Assembly (NCBI GenBank): GCA_001802645.1
Contig: MGZJ01000070.1
Coordinates: forward strand, 1-49,833
Source of the DNA: Geobacteraceae bacterium GWC2_53_11
GTDB lineage: Bacteria; Desulfobacterota; Desulfuromonadia; Geobacterales; Pseudopelobacteraceae
DNA: 49,833 nucleotides
Direction: 5' to 3'
Positions 8,593-17,311 of this stretch are shown piece after piece; positions within the stretch are counted from its first letter, which is position 1, and each line of letters starts with the position of its first letter. Position numbers and translations under genes: made by a program. Below the pieces are notes generated by a model. It searched no databases. It had not been told where the DNA came from and saw nothing but the letters and a program-made list of their open reading frames with translations.

Positions 8593-9639
8593 ATGTCCAA
8601 AGAAACCATACGGCTCACCCAGACCGTCAAAGGATCCGGGTGCGCTGCCAAACTTTCTCCCGGCGATCTGGATCGGGCCCTGTGTGGGCTTGACCTGCCG
8701 GTGGATCCGAATTTGCTGGTCGGCCTGGATCGGGCAGATGATGCCGGTGTCTACCGGGTATCTGATGAGCTTGCACTGGTGCAGACCCTCGATTTCTTTC
8801 CGCCGATGGTTGATGATCCGTACAGCTTCGGTCAGATTGCTGCCGCCAATGCCTTGAGCGATATCTATGCCATGGGGGGCGTACCTAAAACGGCCATGAA
8901 CATTGTGGCCTTTCCCGGCAAAACCATGGATATTTCCATCCTGCGTTCGGTCATAGAAGGCGGTCTGGACAAGATGCGGGAGGCCGGTGTCGTGCTCGTC
9001 GGCGGGCATACCGTAGAGGATGCCGAGCTGAAATACGGCCTGTCGGTAACCGGGTATATCCACCCTGACCGCATTCTGACCAAAAAGAATCTGCAGACCG
9101 GCGACCGCCTGGTTCTTACGAAACCGTTGGGGACCGGAATTGTGGCAACCGCCATTAAGGCCGGACTTGCCGATCAGGAGTTGACTGACAGGGTCACACG
9201 GGCCATGGCGACGTTAAACCGGGTTGCGGCCCTGACCATGGATGATTTTGATGTTCATGCCTGCACGGATATCACCGGATTCGGCTTTTTGGGCCATCTG
9301 GCCGAGATGGTGGTCGATTCGGGACACGGGGTTCGTATCGTGGCGGCTGACGTGCCGCTCTACACGGAAGCTTTGGAATGGGCGGCCATGGGATTGATAC
9401 CGGCTGGCGCTTATAACAACAAAAACTTTCGCGGTTCGTTTGTTGATTTCGGTGCAGATGTATCTCAAAAAGTACAGGATGTTCTGTTTGACCCGCAAAC
9501 GTCCGGTGGCTTGCTGATTGCAGTTTCAGCCGGAGAGGCTGACCGGCTTGTGGAGGCCCTGAAAGCACACGGGATTACCTGCGCTGCCGTTGTTGGAGAA
9601 GTAGTTTCAGAGCCGGTTGATCGAATTTTCGTAGTGTAA
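8593..9639 (+). CDS. selD: Selenide, water dikinase (selenophosphate synthase)
   Basis: 348 residues, full length. SelD makes monoselenophosphate from selenide and ATP, the selenium donor for selenocysteine and 2-selenouridine. The N-terminus, MSKETIRLTQTVKGSGCAAK, aligns without gaps to E. coli SelD. The catalytic Cys17 and Lys20 are kept, while the second cysteine (E. coli Cys19) is Ala. Later blocks typical of the PurM-like fold are present: the Asp-rich nucleotide/metal region DFFPPMVDDPYSFGQIAAANALSDIYAMGG (quoted in part: DPYSFGQIAAANALSD), VGGHTVEDAE, TGFGFLGH and DPQTSGGLL. No in-frame UGA is used, so it is the Cys form. GGAG precedes the ATG, and yedF follows 20 bases downstream. Confidence 0.96.
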   Translation: MSKETIRLTQTVKGSGCAAKLSPGDLDRALCGLDLPVDPNLLVGLDRADDAGVYRVSDELALVQTLDFFPPMVDDPYSFGQIAAANALSDIYAMGGVPKTAMNIVAFPGKTMDISILRSVIEGGLDKMREAGVVLVGGHTVEDAELKYGLSVTGYIHPDRILTKKNLQTGDRLVLTKPLGTGIVATAIKAGLADQELTDRVTRAMATLNRVAALTMDDFDVHACTDITGFGFLGHLAEMVVDSGHGVRIVAADVPLYTEALEWAAMGLIPAGAYNNKNFRGSFVDFGADVSQKVQDVLFDPQTSGGLLIAVSAGEADRLVEALKAHGITCAAVVGEVVSEPVDRIFVV

Positions 9640-9659
9640 ACTGTTGCAGGGAGGTTGGT

Positions 9660-10274
9660 ATGATACAGGAACTTGATTGTCGCGGCTTGGAGTGTCCTGC
9701 CCCGGTATTGCAGGTCAGGAATGCCCTTGAAAATGAAACCCCGGCTACCTTGGCCGTGTTGGTTGATAATGAGGCGGCACGGCAGAATGTCAGCCGTTTC
9801 CTCGAACACCAGAACTACCGGGTCAGCTCAGAATTGCAGGGTGGAGGGTTTCGTGTCGTCGGCACGCGAACGGAAGGGGGCAAAGCCTCGGAAAAGTCTC
9901 CGTCTGCGCCTGTCACGAAGAAAAAGGAGTCCGGGACGAAAAAAATCATGGTTCTGGTCACCTCTGTCCACATGGGGCATGGCGATGACGGCCTTGGCGA
10001 CATGCTGATGTTCAATTTTTTGAAAACGCTGAAAGAGATGGGGCCCGAGCTGTGGCGCGTTGCCTTTGTCAACAGCGGCGTCAGCTTTACGGCGGCAGGG
10101 TCGGAAGCGGTGCCGATTTTACAGGAACTGGCCGATGCCGGGGTACAGATTACCGCGTGCGGTGCGTGTCTCGCCTTCTTCCATATTCTCGATACGATGC
10201 AGGTCGGCACCGTCACAAATATGCTGGAAATCGTTACCGGAATGAAAGAGGCCGACAGCGTAATTACGGTCTGA
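9660..10274 (+). CDS. yedF: Selenium-metabolism protein YedF (TusA-like plus DsrE-like domains)
   Basis: 204 residues in two parts. Residues 1-75 are a TusA/SirA-like sulfur-carrier domain with the CPxP signature ELDCRGLECPAPV (Cys12 is the expected carrier cysteine). After a Lys/Ser-rich linker (about 75-95), residues 96-204 form a DsrE-like domain (MVLVTSVHMGHGDDGLG, VNSGVSFTAAGS) with a CGAC pair near residue 165. This architecture is the one called selenium metabolism protein YedF, which co-occurs with selD. It probably carries or delivers reduced selenium, but the biochemical role is inferred from context. A GGGAGG ribosome site precedes the ATG. It lies between selD and selU. Confidence 0.9.
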   Translation: MIQELDCRGLECPAPVLQVRNALENETPATLAVLVDNEAARQNVSRFLEHQNYRVSSELQGGGFRVVGTRTEGGKASEKSPSAPVTKKKESGTKKIMVLVTSVHMGHGDDGLGDMLMFNFLKTLKEMGPELWRVAFVNSGVSFTAAGSEAVPILQELADAGVQITACGACLAFFHILDTMQVGTVTNMLEIVTGMKEADSVITV

Positions 10275-10326
10275 TTTGTTTGTATGGATGTGTTCCGGCA
10301 TATTTCCGGAGATAAAGAGAACGCTG

Positions 10327-11349
10327 ATGCCTGAAAAAATCACATTTACTCCCGGTCTGATCGACAGCCACTGTCTGATTGATGTACGGACTCCTCTGGA
10401 ATTCGAGGAGGACCACATCCCGGGAGCCTGTAACGTTCCGCTCCTGACCAACGAAGAGCGGGTGGAGATCGGGACGATTCACAAGGAGGTCGGTCCGGTT
10501 GCGGCCCGCAGGCGCGGGCTTGAGCTGACCTGTTCCCGTTTTTCTGACATGGTGGAGCAGATACTTTCCGTGTCCGCCGGACGGCCCATTGTCGTTTACT
10601 GCTGGCGCGGCGGGCTGCGCAGCCACTCCGTCGCCATGCTGGTCGAGACGTGCGGCACGCCTGCATGGCAGCTTGTCGGCGGGTACAAATCCTATCGCAC
10701 CCAGGTGATCGACAGCTTTGAACGGTGCGATTTCCCCGTACCTCTTATCGTACTGCACGGGATGACCGGCACCGGCAAGACGACGTTCATCAACAATCTT
10801 GATCAACAAAAATGGTCATCCATCGACCTTGAAGGGCTTGCCCATCACCGTGGTTCAGCATTCGGCGCTCTCGGGCTGGAGCAGGATTTTTCCCAGAAAT
10901 ATTTTGAGACCGTCCTGTGGGACGCATTCAGGCGGCTGCCGGCTGACCGCCCCATCGTGCTGGAGGGGGAGAGTCAGCGGATCGGGAGGTACTCTCTGCC
11001 GGGCAACCTGTACCAGAAAATGGCGGAGAGCTGTAAGGTCTGGTGTCATGCGGACATTGCAACCCGTATCGACAGGCTTACCGCCGAGTATGCCCGGCCG
11101 GAATTCCGGGACGAGATGCTGGAAGCACTGGAAAGGATCAGAAAAAAACTGGCTGGAACCCGGTATGCCGAGCTGAAAGGAATGATCGAGGAATGGGACG
11201 TGGAAGGGATTGCCCGGAGCCTGATAGAAGATTATTACGATAAGATGTACTACAAAAAGCGTTTGTGGACCCCGGCCCTTGACCTGCCGTTGGAAGATTT
11301 CAGACAGGCGGAAACAGAACTGGAACGGTTCTGGATGACACAGGCATGA
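10327..11349 (+). CDS. selU: tRNA 2-selenouridine synthase (SelU/MnmH)
   Basis: 340 residues from the ATG chosen here; GGAGATAAAGAG lies upstream. An in-frame TTG at 10276 would add 17 residues unlike the family. An N-terminal rhodanese domain has DVRTPLEFEEDHIPGA and the active cysteine in VYCWRGGLRS (Cys92). A P-loop domain follows with GMTGTGKTT (145-153). SelU exchanges sulfur for selenium at the wobble 2-thiouridine of tRNAs for Lys, Glu and Gln, through a geranylated intermediate, using selenophosphate made by SelD. The length matches the family. It is the third gene of the selD-yedF-selU run and converges with the methyltransferase gene 9 bases away. Confidence 0.93.
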   Translation: MPEKITFTPGLIDSHCLIDVRTPLEFEEDHIPGACNVPLLTNEERVEIGTIHKEVGPVAARRRGLELTCSRFSDMVEQILSVSAGRPIVVYCWRGGLRSHSVAMLVETCGTPAWQLVGGYKSYRTQVIDSFERCDFPVPLIVLHGMTGTGKTTFINNLDQQKWSSIDLEGLAHHRGSAFGALGLEQDFSQKYFETVLWDAFRRLPADRPIVLEGESQRIGRYSLPGNLYQKMAESCKVWCHADIATRIDRLTAEYARPEFRDEMLEALERIRKKLAGTRYAELKGMIEEWDVEGIARSLIEDYYDKMYYKKRLWTPALDLPLEDFRQAETELERFWMTQA

Positions 11350-11358
11350 CAATCCGCT

Positions 11359-11943
11359 TTACAAAAGCGTGTGCGGCTTTTTCCTGAACAGGAGCCGTGC
11401 GGTCGGCATGTCACCAGCCGGTCTCTCCTCAAAAAAGAGAATATCACCTTCGGCGGATTTGAACAGGTTCAGTAATTCTCCCGGATTAAGCAGATAGGCC
11501 GGGTTGTGTGATTGCAGCAGGGGGCCGGAAGCCATGATGGTATCGAAAAGCAATACTCCCCCAGGCTTCAGAGCTGCAATTTCGTACGGAATCAAATCCC
11601 GCAGCAGAAAATTGAAATTGAGGATCACGTCAAACTCCTCTTCAAGCACATATTCATCAAGATCAACCAGCCGGAAATCGATATCAGCTCCCACCTCTTG
11701 AGCACGAACACGCCCCTTGGCCAGACCGACATCGGAAATATCCAGACCCACAACCTTGAAGCCGTGACTGGCCAGAAACAGGCTGTTTCTGCCTTCGCCG
11801 CAGGCAATATCCAGCGCTGAAAATCCGGACACGAGTGTTTTGATCCGTTCAATTTCCTGCACAAGGAAAGGCGATGGCTTCTCGCCCAGATATGAGTCTT
11901 CAGACGCAAAACGTGTGTTCCACTTTATTCTGTCTGCTTCCAC
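11359..11943 (-). CDS. SAM-dependent methyltransferase, class I (TehB-like)
   Basis: 194 residues from a GTG start preceded by CGGAG. The Rossmann SAM-binding motif ALDIACGEGRNSLFLASHG (about residues 43-62) is followed by VVGLDIS and an acidic loop (VDLDEY). The N-terminal WNTRFASEDSYLGEKPSPF pattern is common in small methyltransferases related to the TehB tellurite/selenite-resistance group. The substrate is not deducible. Its start lies 21 bases after the response-regulator stop on the same strand, so it is probably the last gene of the six-gene minus-strand unit and not part of the convergent selenium cluster. A chalcogen-methylating role is possible but unproven. Confidence 0.8.
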   Translation of the reverse strand: MEADRIKWNTRFASEDSYLGEKPSPFLVQEIERIKTLVSGFSALDIACGEGRNSLFLASHGFKVVGLDISDVGLAKGRVRAQEVGADIDFRLVDLDEYVLEEEFDVILNFNFLLRDLIPYEIAALKPGGVLLFDTIMASGPLLQSHNPAYLLNPGELLNLFKSAEGDILFFEERPAGDMPTARLLFRKKPHTLL

Positions 11944-11964
11944 GCTGACTCCGAAACGAAATTC

Positions 11965-13356
11965 CTACTTTTCCTTTTTAATTCCATACCGTTTGATTTT
12001 CCGGTACATGGTAACCATGTTCATGCCTGCTTCACGAGCCGCCAGGTCGATATTGCCACCATGGCGTTTCAAAAGTCCCCGCAGTAAATCGGCTTCAAAC
12101 TGCTCCAGAGCGGTTGTATAGGGGAGATCGGAACTATCCTGCACCGATTCGTGAGAATCGGCGGTGATATTATGCAGATCAGCTTCGATAAACTGTGCCA
12201 GGGTCTCTTTGGATATATATTCTCCCGTTTCCATTGCCATACAGGCTTCTATGACGTTCTTGAGCTGCCGGATATTACCCGGCCATTCGTAGCTGGAGAG
12301 AGCTCTCATTGCTTCGCTTTCAAACCCTTTGAATGCGGTAGTGAATTTCTGGTTTTGAAGCAGGATGAAGTGGGCTGCAAGCAGCGGGATATCACTGTTG
12401 CGCTCCCGCAGAGGGGGGAGATGAATGTTGACAACATTCAAGCGATAGTAGAGGTCTTCGCGGAATTGTCCTGTTTTTACAGATTCTTTCAGGTCAGAGT
12501 TGGTTGCGGAGAGGATCCGCACATCAACGCGGGTTGGCGTCGTGTCGCCAAGGCGATTAAATTCCTTTTCCTGGAGGAAGCGGAGCAGGGTTTTCTGGAC
12601 ATTCATCGGCAGGTTGCCGACTTCATCCAGAAAAAGGGTTCCGCCATTGGCCGCTTCCAGCAGGCCGAAACGACTTTCCGTAGCGCCGGTGAAAGCCCCC
12701 TTTTTATAGCCGAACAGTTCGCTTTCAAGCAGGTTTTCCGGCAGTGCGCCGCAATTGATGGCGACAAATTTTTTGTCGCGGCGCGGCGAGTTGTAATGGA
12801 TTGCCTGCGCAATGAGCTCCTTGCCGGTGCCCGACTCTCCGGTTACCAGAACGGAGGTGTCGCGGACGGCAACCTTGCTGACCCGCTCCAGCACGCTTTT
12901 TAACCCTTCGCAGGCGCCGATGATGTTTTCAAAACGGAACTTTTCTTTCAGTTCGGCCCGTAATTCACGGTTTTCTTCAAGAAGCTGTCTTTGCTGTAAC
13001 GCGTTTTTAACCCGATACACCAGCTCGTCCGGTTCAAACGGCTTGGTAAGCATGTCGTAGGCTCCCTTGCGAAGAGCCTGGATCGACATGTCAACGGTTG
13101 CGTAGGCCGTAATCATGATAACCGGGATATCGTGCTGCTTGGCTTTGATTGCCTGCAGAACTTCCAGACCGCTCATGCCGGGCATCTTGATATCGCTTAT
13201 GACCAGATCCCAGGATGAGGCGGTAAATTCTTCGACCGCCTGCTGTGGTGATGTATATGAACGGGCCAGATAGCCGTGATCCAGCAGAATCTGTTCCATC
13301 ATTCTGCAGAGTCCGGCCTCATTGTCGATCAGTAAAATACGTTTTTTGTCAGTCAC
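11965..13356 (-). CDS. Sigma-54-dependent response regulator (NtrC family)
   Basis: 463 residues from a GTG start. The receiver domain is residues 1-120, with phospho-acceptor Asp55 (VISDIKMPG) and the Lys of LTKPF. The AAA+ sigma-54 activator domain is residues 140-375, with Walker A GESGTGKE (173-180), the sigma-54 loop GAFTGA (220-225) and Walker B LFLDEVG (241-247). A Fis-type helix-turn-helix closes the protein (about 425-460, with LAAREAGMNMVTMYRKIKRYG). The start codon directly abuts the stop of the upstream kinase gene (TAAGTG), implying translational coupling and a cognate pair. Targets would be sigma-54 promoters. No convincing one was found by eye in this window. Confidence 0.96.
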   Translation of the reverse strand: MTDKKRILLIDNEAGLCRMMEQILLDHGYLARSYTSPQQAVEEFTASSWDLVISDIKMPGMSGLEVLQAIKAKQHDIPVIMITAYATVDMSIQALRKGAYDMLTKPFEPDELVYRVKNALQQRQLLEENRELRAELKEKFRFENIIGACEGLKSVLERVSKVAVRDTSVLVTGESGTGKELIAQAIHYNSPRRDKKFVAINCGALPENLLESELFGYKKGAFTGATESRFGLLEAANGGTLFLDEVGNLPMNVQKTLLRFLQEKEFNRLGDTTPTRVDVRILSATNSDLKESVKTGQFREDLYYRLNVVNIHLPPLRERNSDIPLLAAHFILLQNQKFTTAFKGFESEAMRALSSYEWPGNIRQLKNVIEACMAMETGEYISKETLAQFIEADLHNITADSHESVQDSSDLPYTTALEQFEADLLRGLLKRHGGNIDLAAREAGMNMVTMYRKIKRYGIKKEK

Positions 13357-15312
13357 TTACAAATCCTCCCGCTCTGTCGGCAAGGTGACGGTGACGTTCG
13401 TCCCTTTGCCAACTGTGCTGTCAATGGCGATTTCGCCATGGTGCTGCTCAATGATCTGCCGGGTTATGGCCAGACCCAATCCGGTGCCGCGCGCTTTGGT
13501 CGTATAGAACGGCTCAAAAATCTTTTCCAGGCTTTCCGCGGGAATTCCGTAGCCGGTGTCACTGAAAGTGATGCGAACATGGCCGGCATCCGCCAGCTCG
13601 GTACGGACGGTCAACGTTCCACCGTCCGGCATGGCCCCGCCGGCATTGAGTATCAGGTTGATGGTTACCTGGCGCATCTGATCGCCATCAAGTTCAACCG
13701 GCGGAAGACTGTTTGCAAGATCCGTGTTGATCGTTATGCCGCGCATATCGGTATGGTTGGCGGCAAAATCGATAATCTGCTGTAACAGGTCATTGATATC
13801 CGTCGATTCCATGGTCGGACGCGGGGTGCGGGCGTAGGAGAGCAGATCCTGTACGATCTTTTTGCAGCGCTTGCTTTCACGCTTTATCTCATGAATATAT
13901 TGAAAATTCGGGTCATCCTCGCTGATCTTGCTCTCCAGGTAGCCAGCGTAACCGAGAATGACACCCAGCGGGTTGTTTATCTCATGGGCGACACCAGATG
14001 ACAGTATGCCCAGTGAGGCCATCTTCCCCTGCTGGGCAAGATTGGATTCAATATCCTTGTTGCGTTGGATAATGTCGGTCATACGATTGAAGGCGCTCCC
14101 CAGTTCGGCCAGTTCGTCTTCACCGGTGACGGTCATTCGTTCGTCCAGATTGCCCCGTTTGATATGCTTGATCACGGTCATCATATCGGTGATCGGGCTG
14201 GTGAATACTGTCGAGGCCCGGACAACCAGAGCTGTTGCTGCCGCCCCTACTATGAGTATCAGAAACGTCATGATGACTAGGATATGCGTCTTGATCTTGT
14301 TTGCTTCCTGATAGAATTCATCCTCATACGAGCCAACGGCAACGATCCAGTCCCATGGAGCAAAGTAATCATAGCGGACGATTTTCATTCTGGATTCTGC
14401 ATCGGTGCTGTTTTTCCACGGATACCGGATCCAGCCGCTTTTATTGCTGCACATCTCCCTGATGAAGCTGTTGCCGTCAAGGTCGCGTGCGTTAATCATG
14501 TTCTTTCCCTCGGAATCGGGATGGATCGTGAAGGTGCCTTTGCTGTTCATGCAGAAGATGTAGCCGGTTGTGCCGACTTTTTTTGCCCGTATGCTCTCTT
14601 TCAGTTTTTCAAATGCCTGCCGTTCGAAGGCGGCGTCGCCCACGGTTTCATCTGGATAACTGCCCGATGCGATAATCCAGTCCCATTCACGGAAATATTT
14701 GTAGGCGACCACTTTGGTACGGGGTTTGGTATCACCCAGAACCGCATTGCGCCAGGGGTAGGTGGTGAACAGAGTTTCTCCCGGTTTGCTGGCCCGGGCT
14801 GCCGCACACATTTCGCGGATGAAGTAGCGTCCGTCTCCGTCACGCTCGTTAAATACGTTTTCGCCTTCACGGGCAATGTGGACCTGAAGATCGCCCTTGC
14901 TGGTCATGGCGTAGATATAGCCGCTTTCGCCGACGTTTATTTTTTTCAGCGCCTGCCGTGCTTCGCGTTTGGCAGTTTCAAGATCTATTTTCCCCTGCGC
15001 GTACTGGTTCTGTTCGGCCGTGACAAGGTTGTAGGACAGTGCCGTCAGTGTTGCCAGCTCATTGTTGAGGTTCCGCGCCTTATCCTGCTTGTACACCTGA
15101 AATTGCTGATGGTGGGAATTAAGCAGGTCGATGCAGAATGAGGAGAGATGCTGCAGGTCATCCTTGCTGGTCTTGGTGATGCCAAGATAGGCCTGCTGGT
15201 TGGCGATGAGGCCGATTACGGCGGCAACGACGAAGATCGGGATTATCACCAGCGGCAGGACCAGCGTCAGCAGCTTACCGCGAAGTTTTAGTTTGTTGAA
15301 GAATGAATTCAT
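13357..15312 (-). CDS. Membrane histidine kinase with two tandem Cache domains
   Basis: 651 residues from the ATG at 15312, supported by CGGAG. The longer open frame upstream is unsupported and runs into the DUF350 gene. Order seen: TM1 (about 14-36), a helical stalk, two tandem single-Cache (sCache_2-like) modules (about 115-225 and 235-335) that look alike (GYIYAMTSKGDLQVH against GYIFCMNSKGTFTIH; WDWIIASGSY against WDWIVAVGSY), TM2 (about 343-365), HAMP, HisKA with His443 in GVAHEINNPLG, and HATPase_c (GTGLGLAITRQI). The kinase core is of the NtrB/ZraS type. It should phosphorylate the regulator encoded directly after it. sCache domains often bind small organic acids; the ligand here is unknown. 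Confidence 0.95.
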   Translation of the reverse strand: MNSFFNKLKLRGKLLTLVLPLVIIPIFVVAAVIGLIANQQAYLGITKTSKDDLQHLSSFCIDLLNSHHQQFQVYKQDKARNLNNELATLTALSYNLVTAEQNQYAQGKIDLETAKREARQALKKINVGESGYIYAMTSKGDLQVHIAREGENVFNERDGDGRYFIREMCAAARASKPGETLFTTYPWRNAVLGDTKPRTKVVAYKYFREWDWIIASGSYPDETVGDAAFERQAFEKLKESIRAKKVGTTGYIFCMNSKGTFTIHPDSEGKNMINARDLDGNSFIREMCSNKSGWIRYPWKNSTDAESRMKIVRYDYFAPWDWIVAVGSYEDEFYQEANKIKTHILVIMTFLILIVGAAATALVVRASTVFTSPITDMMTVIKHIKRGNLDERMTVTGEDELAELGSAFNRMTDIIQRNKDIESNLAQQGKMASLGILSSGVAHEINNPLGVILGYAGYLESKISEDDPNFQYIHEIKRESKRCKKIVQDLLSYARTPRPTMESTDINDLLQQIIDFAANHTDMRGITINTDLANSLPPVELDGDQMRQVTINLILNAGGAMPDGGTLTVRTELADAGHVRITFSDTGYGIPAESLEKIFEPFYTTKARGTGLGLAITRQIIEQHHGEIAIDSTVGKGTNVTVTLPTEREDL

Positions 15313-15335
15313 TGTGCTCCGATGGTTGTGCTGGT

Positions 15336-15755
15336 TTAAAAGGTCATACAGGCCGCATTCAGCAGGCCGATTGAAACGGAACAAAAGGCGAGTAGCGTTG
15401 CTGCTGCGGTGTGGTCGTCTTCGATATCCCTGACCAGGCGTTTGAAGAGCAATCGGACGGAGCCGAATGTTGCCACTTGTACCAGCATGGCAATCATTGC
15501 CCATATCAGCATGTCGATAAAGCTCACACTGTGGGTGATTGCGCTGTAGAGCGGCAGGACAAACCCGAGCAAGGCTCCTCCAAGGCTTATAGCGGCGGAT
15601 GTGTTGCCCGAACGTATCAGTCTGAGCTCATTGTACGGGGTCATGGCGCAATAGACGATGAAAAAAAGTATGACAAATCCGAGCGCCGCACCGAAATATG
15701 AGCAGAAATCCATAAGTCCGGAAACTGAATCAATAAATGAACTATACATAGGCAA
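15336..15755 (-). CDS. DUF350 (UPF0719/YjfL-like) inner-membrane protein
   Basis: 139 residues with four predicted membrane helices (about 18-38, 52-72, 78-98 and 115-137). The conserved features are of the DUF350 family: a Thr/Pro-containing first loop (MTPYNELRLIRSGNTSAAISLGG, given in part: MTPYNELRLI), a GALLGFVLPL helix and an acidic cytosolic turn (RDIEDDHTAAATLL). In E. coli, yjfL sits in a cluster with yjfM and yjfC, and homologues of those two precede it here (gap to the YjfC-like gene 21 bases). The kinase gene starts 23 bases downstream. Function is unknown; a membrane-stress or lipid-associated role is guesswork. Confidence 0.85.
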   Translation of the reverse strand: MPMYSSFIDSVSGLMDFCSYFGAALGFVILFFIVYCAMTPYNELRLIRSGNTSAAISLGGALLGFVLPLYSAITHSVSFIDMLIWAMIAMLVQVATFGSVRLLFKRLVRDIEDDHTAAATLLAFCSVSIGLLNAACMTF

Positions 15756-15776
15756 GCTCCTTATAAATAGTATTAT

Positions 15777-16904
15777 TTATCTGAATAGATGCGGAACAAA
15801 ACGGCTTGTGTTCGTGGTTACTTCCGAACGGTCTTCCCGGATTCCGATTCCGGCCGGTTCTCCCTGAATAACCCACGAGCCGATGACCGGGTAATTGCCG
15901 TCAAAGCAGGGGAGGGCAGCACGTTTTTGATACACCGTACCGGACCAGGAGTAGCTGCCGTCGTATTCGGTAACCGTTCCGTTGTGATGGACGCGTATGT
16001 TGTTCCCCTCGCGCGACAAAAAAGGTTTGCTAACAAAATCGTCCCTGAAATGATCCGGATCAAAACTTGCCTCAAGCAGGTTGGGATGCTGCGGGTACAG
16101 CTCCCAGAGAACCGGCAGTATCGCCTTGTTGCTGAGTATCATTTTCCAGGCGGGTTCCATAAGCGTCATGGAGCTTGTCTCAATATGGCGCCCGAACGAT
16201 TCGTAGATAAGCCATTCCCATGGATACAGTTTGAACAGGTGCCCGATGACGGCATTATTGTTGTCCACGAATTGCTTGCTGTGCGCATCGTAGCCGATAT
16301 CCTCGATAAACAGAGGTTCGGTGCGAAGTCCGGCCTGCATGGCGGTGTCGCGAAGGTAATCAATATTTCCCTGGTCTTCGGGAGCATGCTTGACACAACT
16401 GAAGTAGAGTGTGCCGGGCATATCCGGTTTAACGGACATCCACCCTTCAAGCAGTTTTTCATGGATTGAGTTAAATTGGTCGGCCTCCGGAAAACGTTCC
16501 TTGAGCCAGAACCATTGAATAACACTTGCTTCAAGCAGTGCCGTGGGGGTATCGGCATTATACTCCAGCATTTTCGGTGGTGAAGTACCGTCATACGCCA
16601 GATCGAATCTTCCGAACAGAGACGGATCGTCCTTTTCCCAGGAGCGTTCGATGAGCGGCACTGCAATAGGGGGAATCTGCAGCCTTTCGTACAACTTGTT
16701 GGTAATTACGTGTTCGGCGGCGGCAACACACATTTGCTGAAGTTTGGCCGTTGCCGTATCAAGTTCGTCAATCTCGGCTGACGAAAATGAATAGCAGGCG
16801 CTTTCGTCCCAGTAGATGTCACCATCGATGGTATGGTAGGCCATGCCATGGTCTTCAACCTTCTTTTGCCAATCCGGGCGAGGCAACGCGGTAATTCTTT
16901 CCAT
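15777..16904 (-). CDS. Glutathionylspermidine synthase-like ATP-grasp protein (YjfC/YgiC family)
   Basis: 375 residues. Relatives are the C-terminal synthetase half of glutathionylspermidine synthase and the stand-alone proteins YgiC and YjfC of E. coli. Recognisable blocks include an aromatic/acidic N-terminus (WDESACYSFSSAEIDEL), FGRFDLAYDG, LEYNADTPTALLEASVIQW, a central PWEWL segment, and C-terminal VSKPFLSREGNNI and GNYPVIGSWVIQGEPAGIGIRE (given in part: VIGSWVIQGEPAGIGI), which hold the ATP-grasp residues. Family members ligate an amine to a peptide-like acid using ATP, but stand-alone YgiC-type proteins do not make glutathionylspermidine and the substrate is unknown. It is flanked by the lipoprotein gene (7 bases) and DUF350 (21 bases). 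Confidence 0.88.
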   Translation of the reverse strand: MERITALPRPDWQKKVEDHGMAYHTIDGDIYWDESACYSFSSAEIDELDTATAKLQQMCVAAAEHVITNKLYERLQIPPIAVPLIERSWEKDDPSLFGRFDLAYDGTSPPKMLEYNADTPTALLEASVIQWFWLKERFPEADQFNSIHEKLLEGWMSVKPDMPGTLYFSCVKHAPEDQGNIDYLRDTAMQAGLRTEPLFIEDIGYDAHSKQFVDNNNAVIGHLFKLYPWEWLIYESFGRHIETSSMTLMEPAWKMILSNKAILPVLWELYPQHPNLLEASFDPDHFRDDFVSKPFLSREGNNIRVHHNGTVTEYDGSYSWSGTVYQKRAALPCFDGNYPVIGSWVIQGEPAGIGIREDRSEVTTNTSRFVPHLFR

Positions 16905-16911
16905 GAAAGCG

Positions 16912-17232
16912 TTACCCTCCGGATGAATGGAATCCGCTCAGGCTGCCGAACCCGCCCCGTGAAACGCTCATGCCCCGGATGGCGCGCGCCCCCTGCCCAC
17001 CGTTAAAAACTGTCCCGGAACGGTACCACGGCCCATAGTAATAGTGGGCATTGGAGCGGTAATGCTGGCTCTCCTTGCCGATCTCCTCGCATTTTTGAGG
17101 ATCATTGTTCCAGTCATCAAGGCAGTCCTGCTTGTTGGTGTAGACGTGCCTCTCCTCCTTTTTGCTGCATCCGGTCGCGGCCAGGGTGCCTATCAGAACC
17201 AGGGTGATTTGCAGAGTGCTTCTTCGGCGCAT
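16912..17232 (-). CDS. Small lipoprotein, YjfM/YgiB (DUF1190)-like
   Basis: 106 residues. A signal peptide with lipobox LAATGC puts the lipid-bearing cysteine at residue 22. The mature part has the short family pattern of DUF1190 proteins: YTNKQDCLDDWNNDPQKCEE (a Cys pair with Trp), HYYYGPWYRSG, and a Gly/Ser-rich tail ending SLSGFHSSGG. Genes of this family (ygiB, yjfM) occur next to YgiC/YjfC-type ATP-grasp genes in enterobacteria, as here. The function is not known. It is the first gene of the minus-strand unit, transcribed divergently from ndh. Confidence 0.82.
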   Translation of the reverse strand: MRRRSTLQITLVLIGTLAATGCSKKEERHVYTNKQDCLDDWNNDPQKCEEIGKESQHYRSNAHYYYGPWYRSGTVFNGGQGARAIRGMSVSRGGFGSLSGFHSSGG

Positions 17233-17311
17233 GTTCGCTCCACGTAAGAAATGCGGTTAATAGACCATGGGCATTCGTACTGTATCGCTGATCCAATAGA
17301 TGATTTGAAAT

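Noticed and set aside
8593-11349. Selenocysteine codon within the selenium cluster
   Set aside because: selD, yedF and selU are uninterrupted by in-frame UGA, and each reads full length with cysteine at the catalytic sites.
12151-12903. 250-codon plus-strand frame opposite the NtrC-type regulator
   Set aside because: Antisense shadow of a conserved AAA+ domain; no family signal of its own.
14284-15141. 285-codon plus-strand frame opposite the double-Cache kinase gene
   Set aside because: Antisense shadow; the kinase domains on the minus strand explain the sequence fully.
15789-16469. 226-codon plus-strand frame opposite the YjfC/YgiC-like gene
   Set aside because: Antisense shadow; no start signal or known motif.
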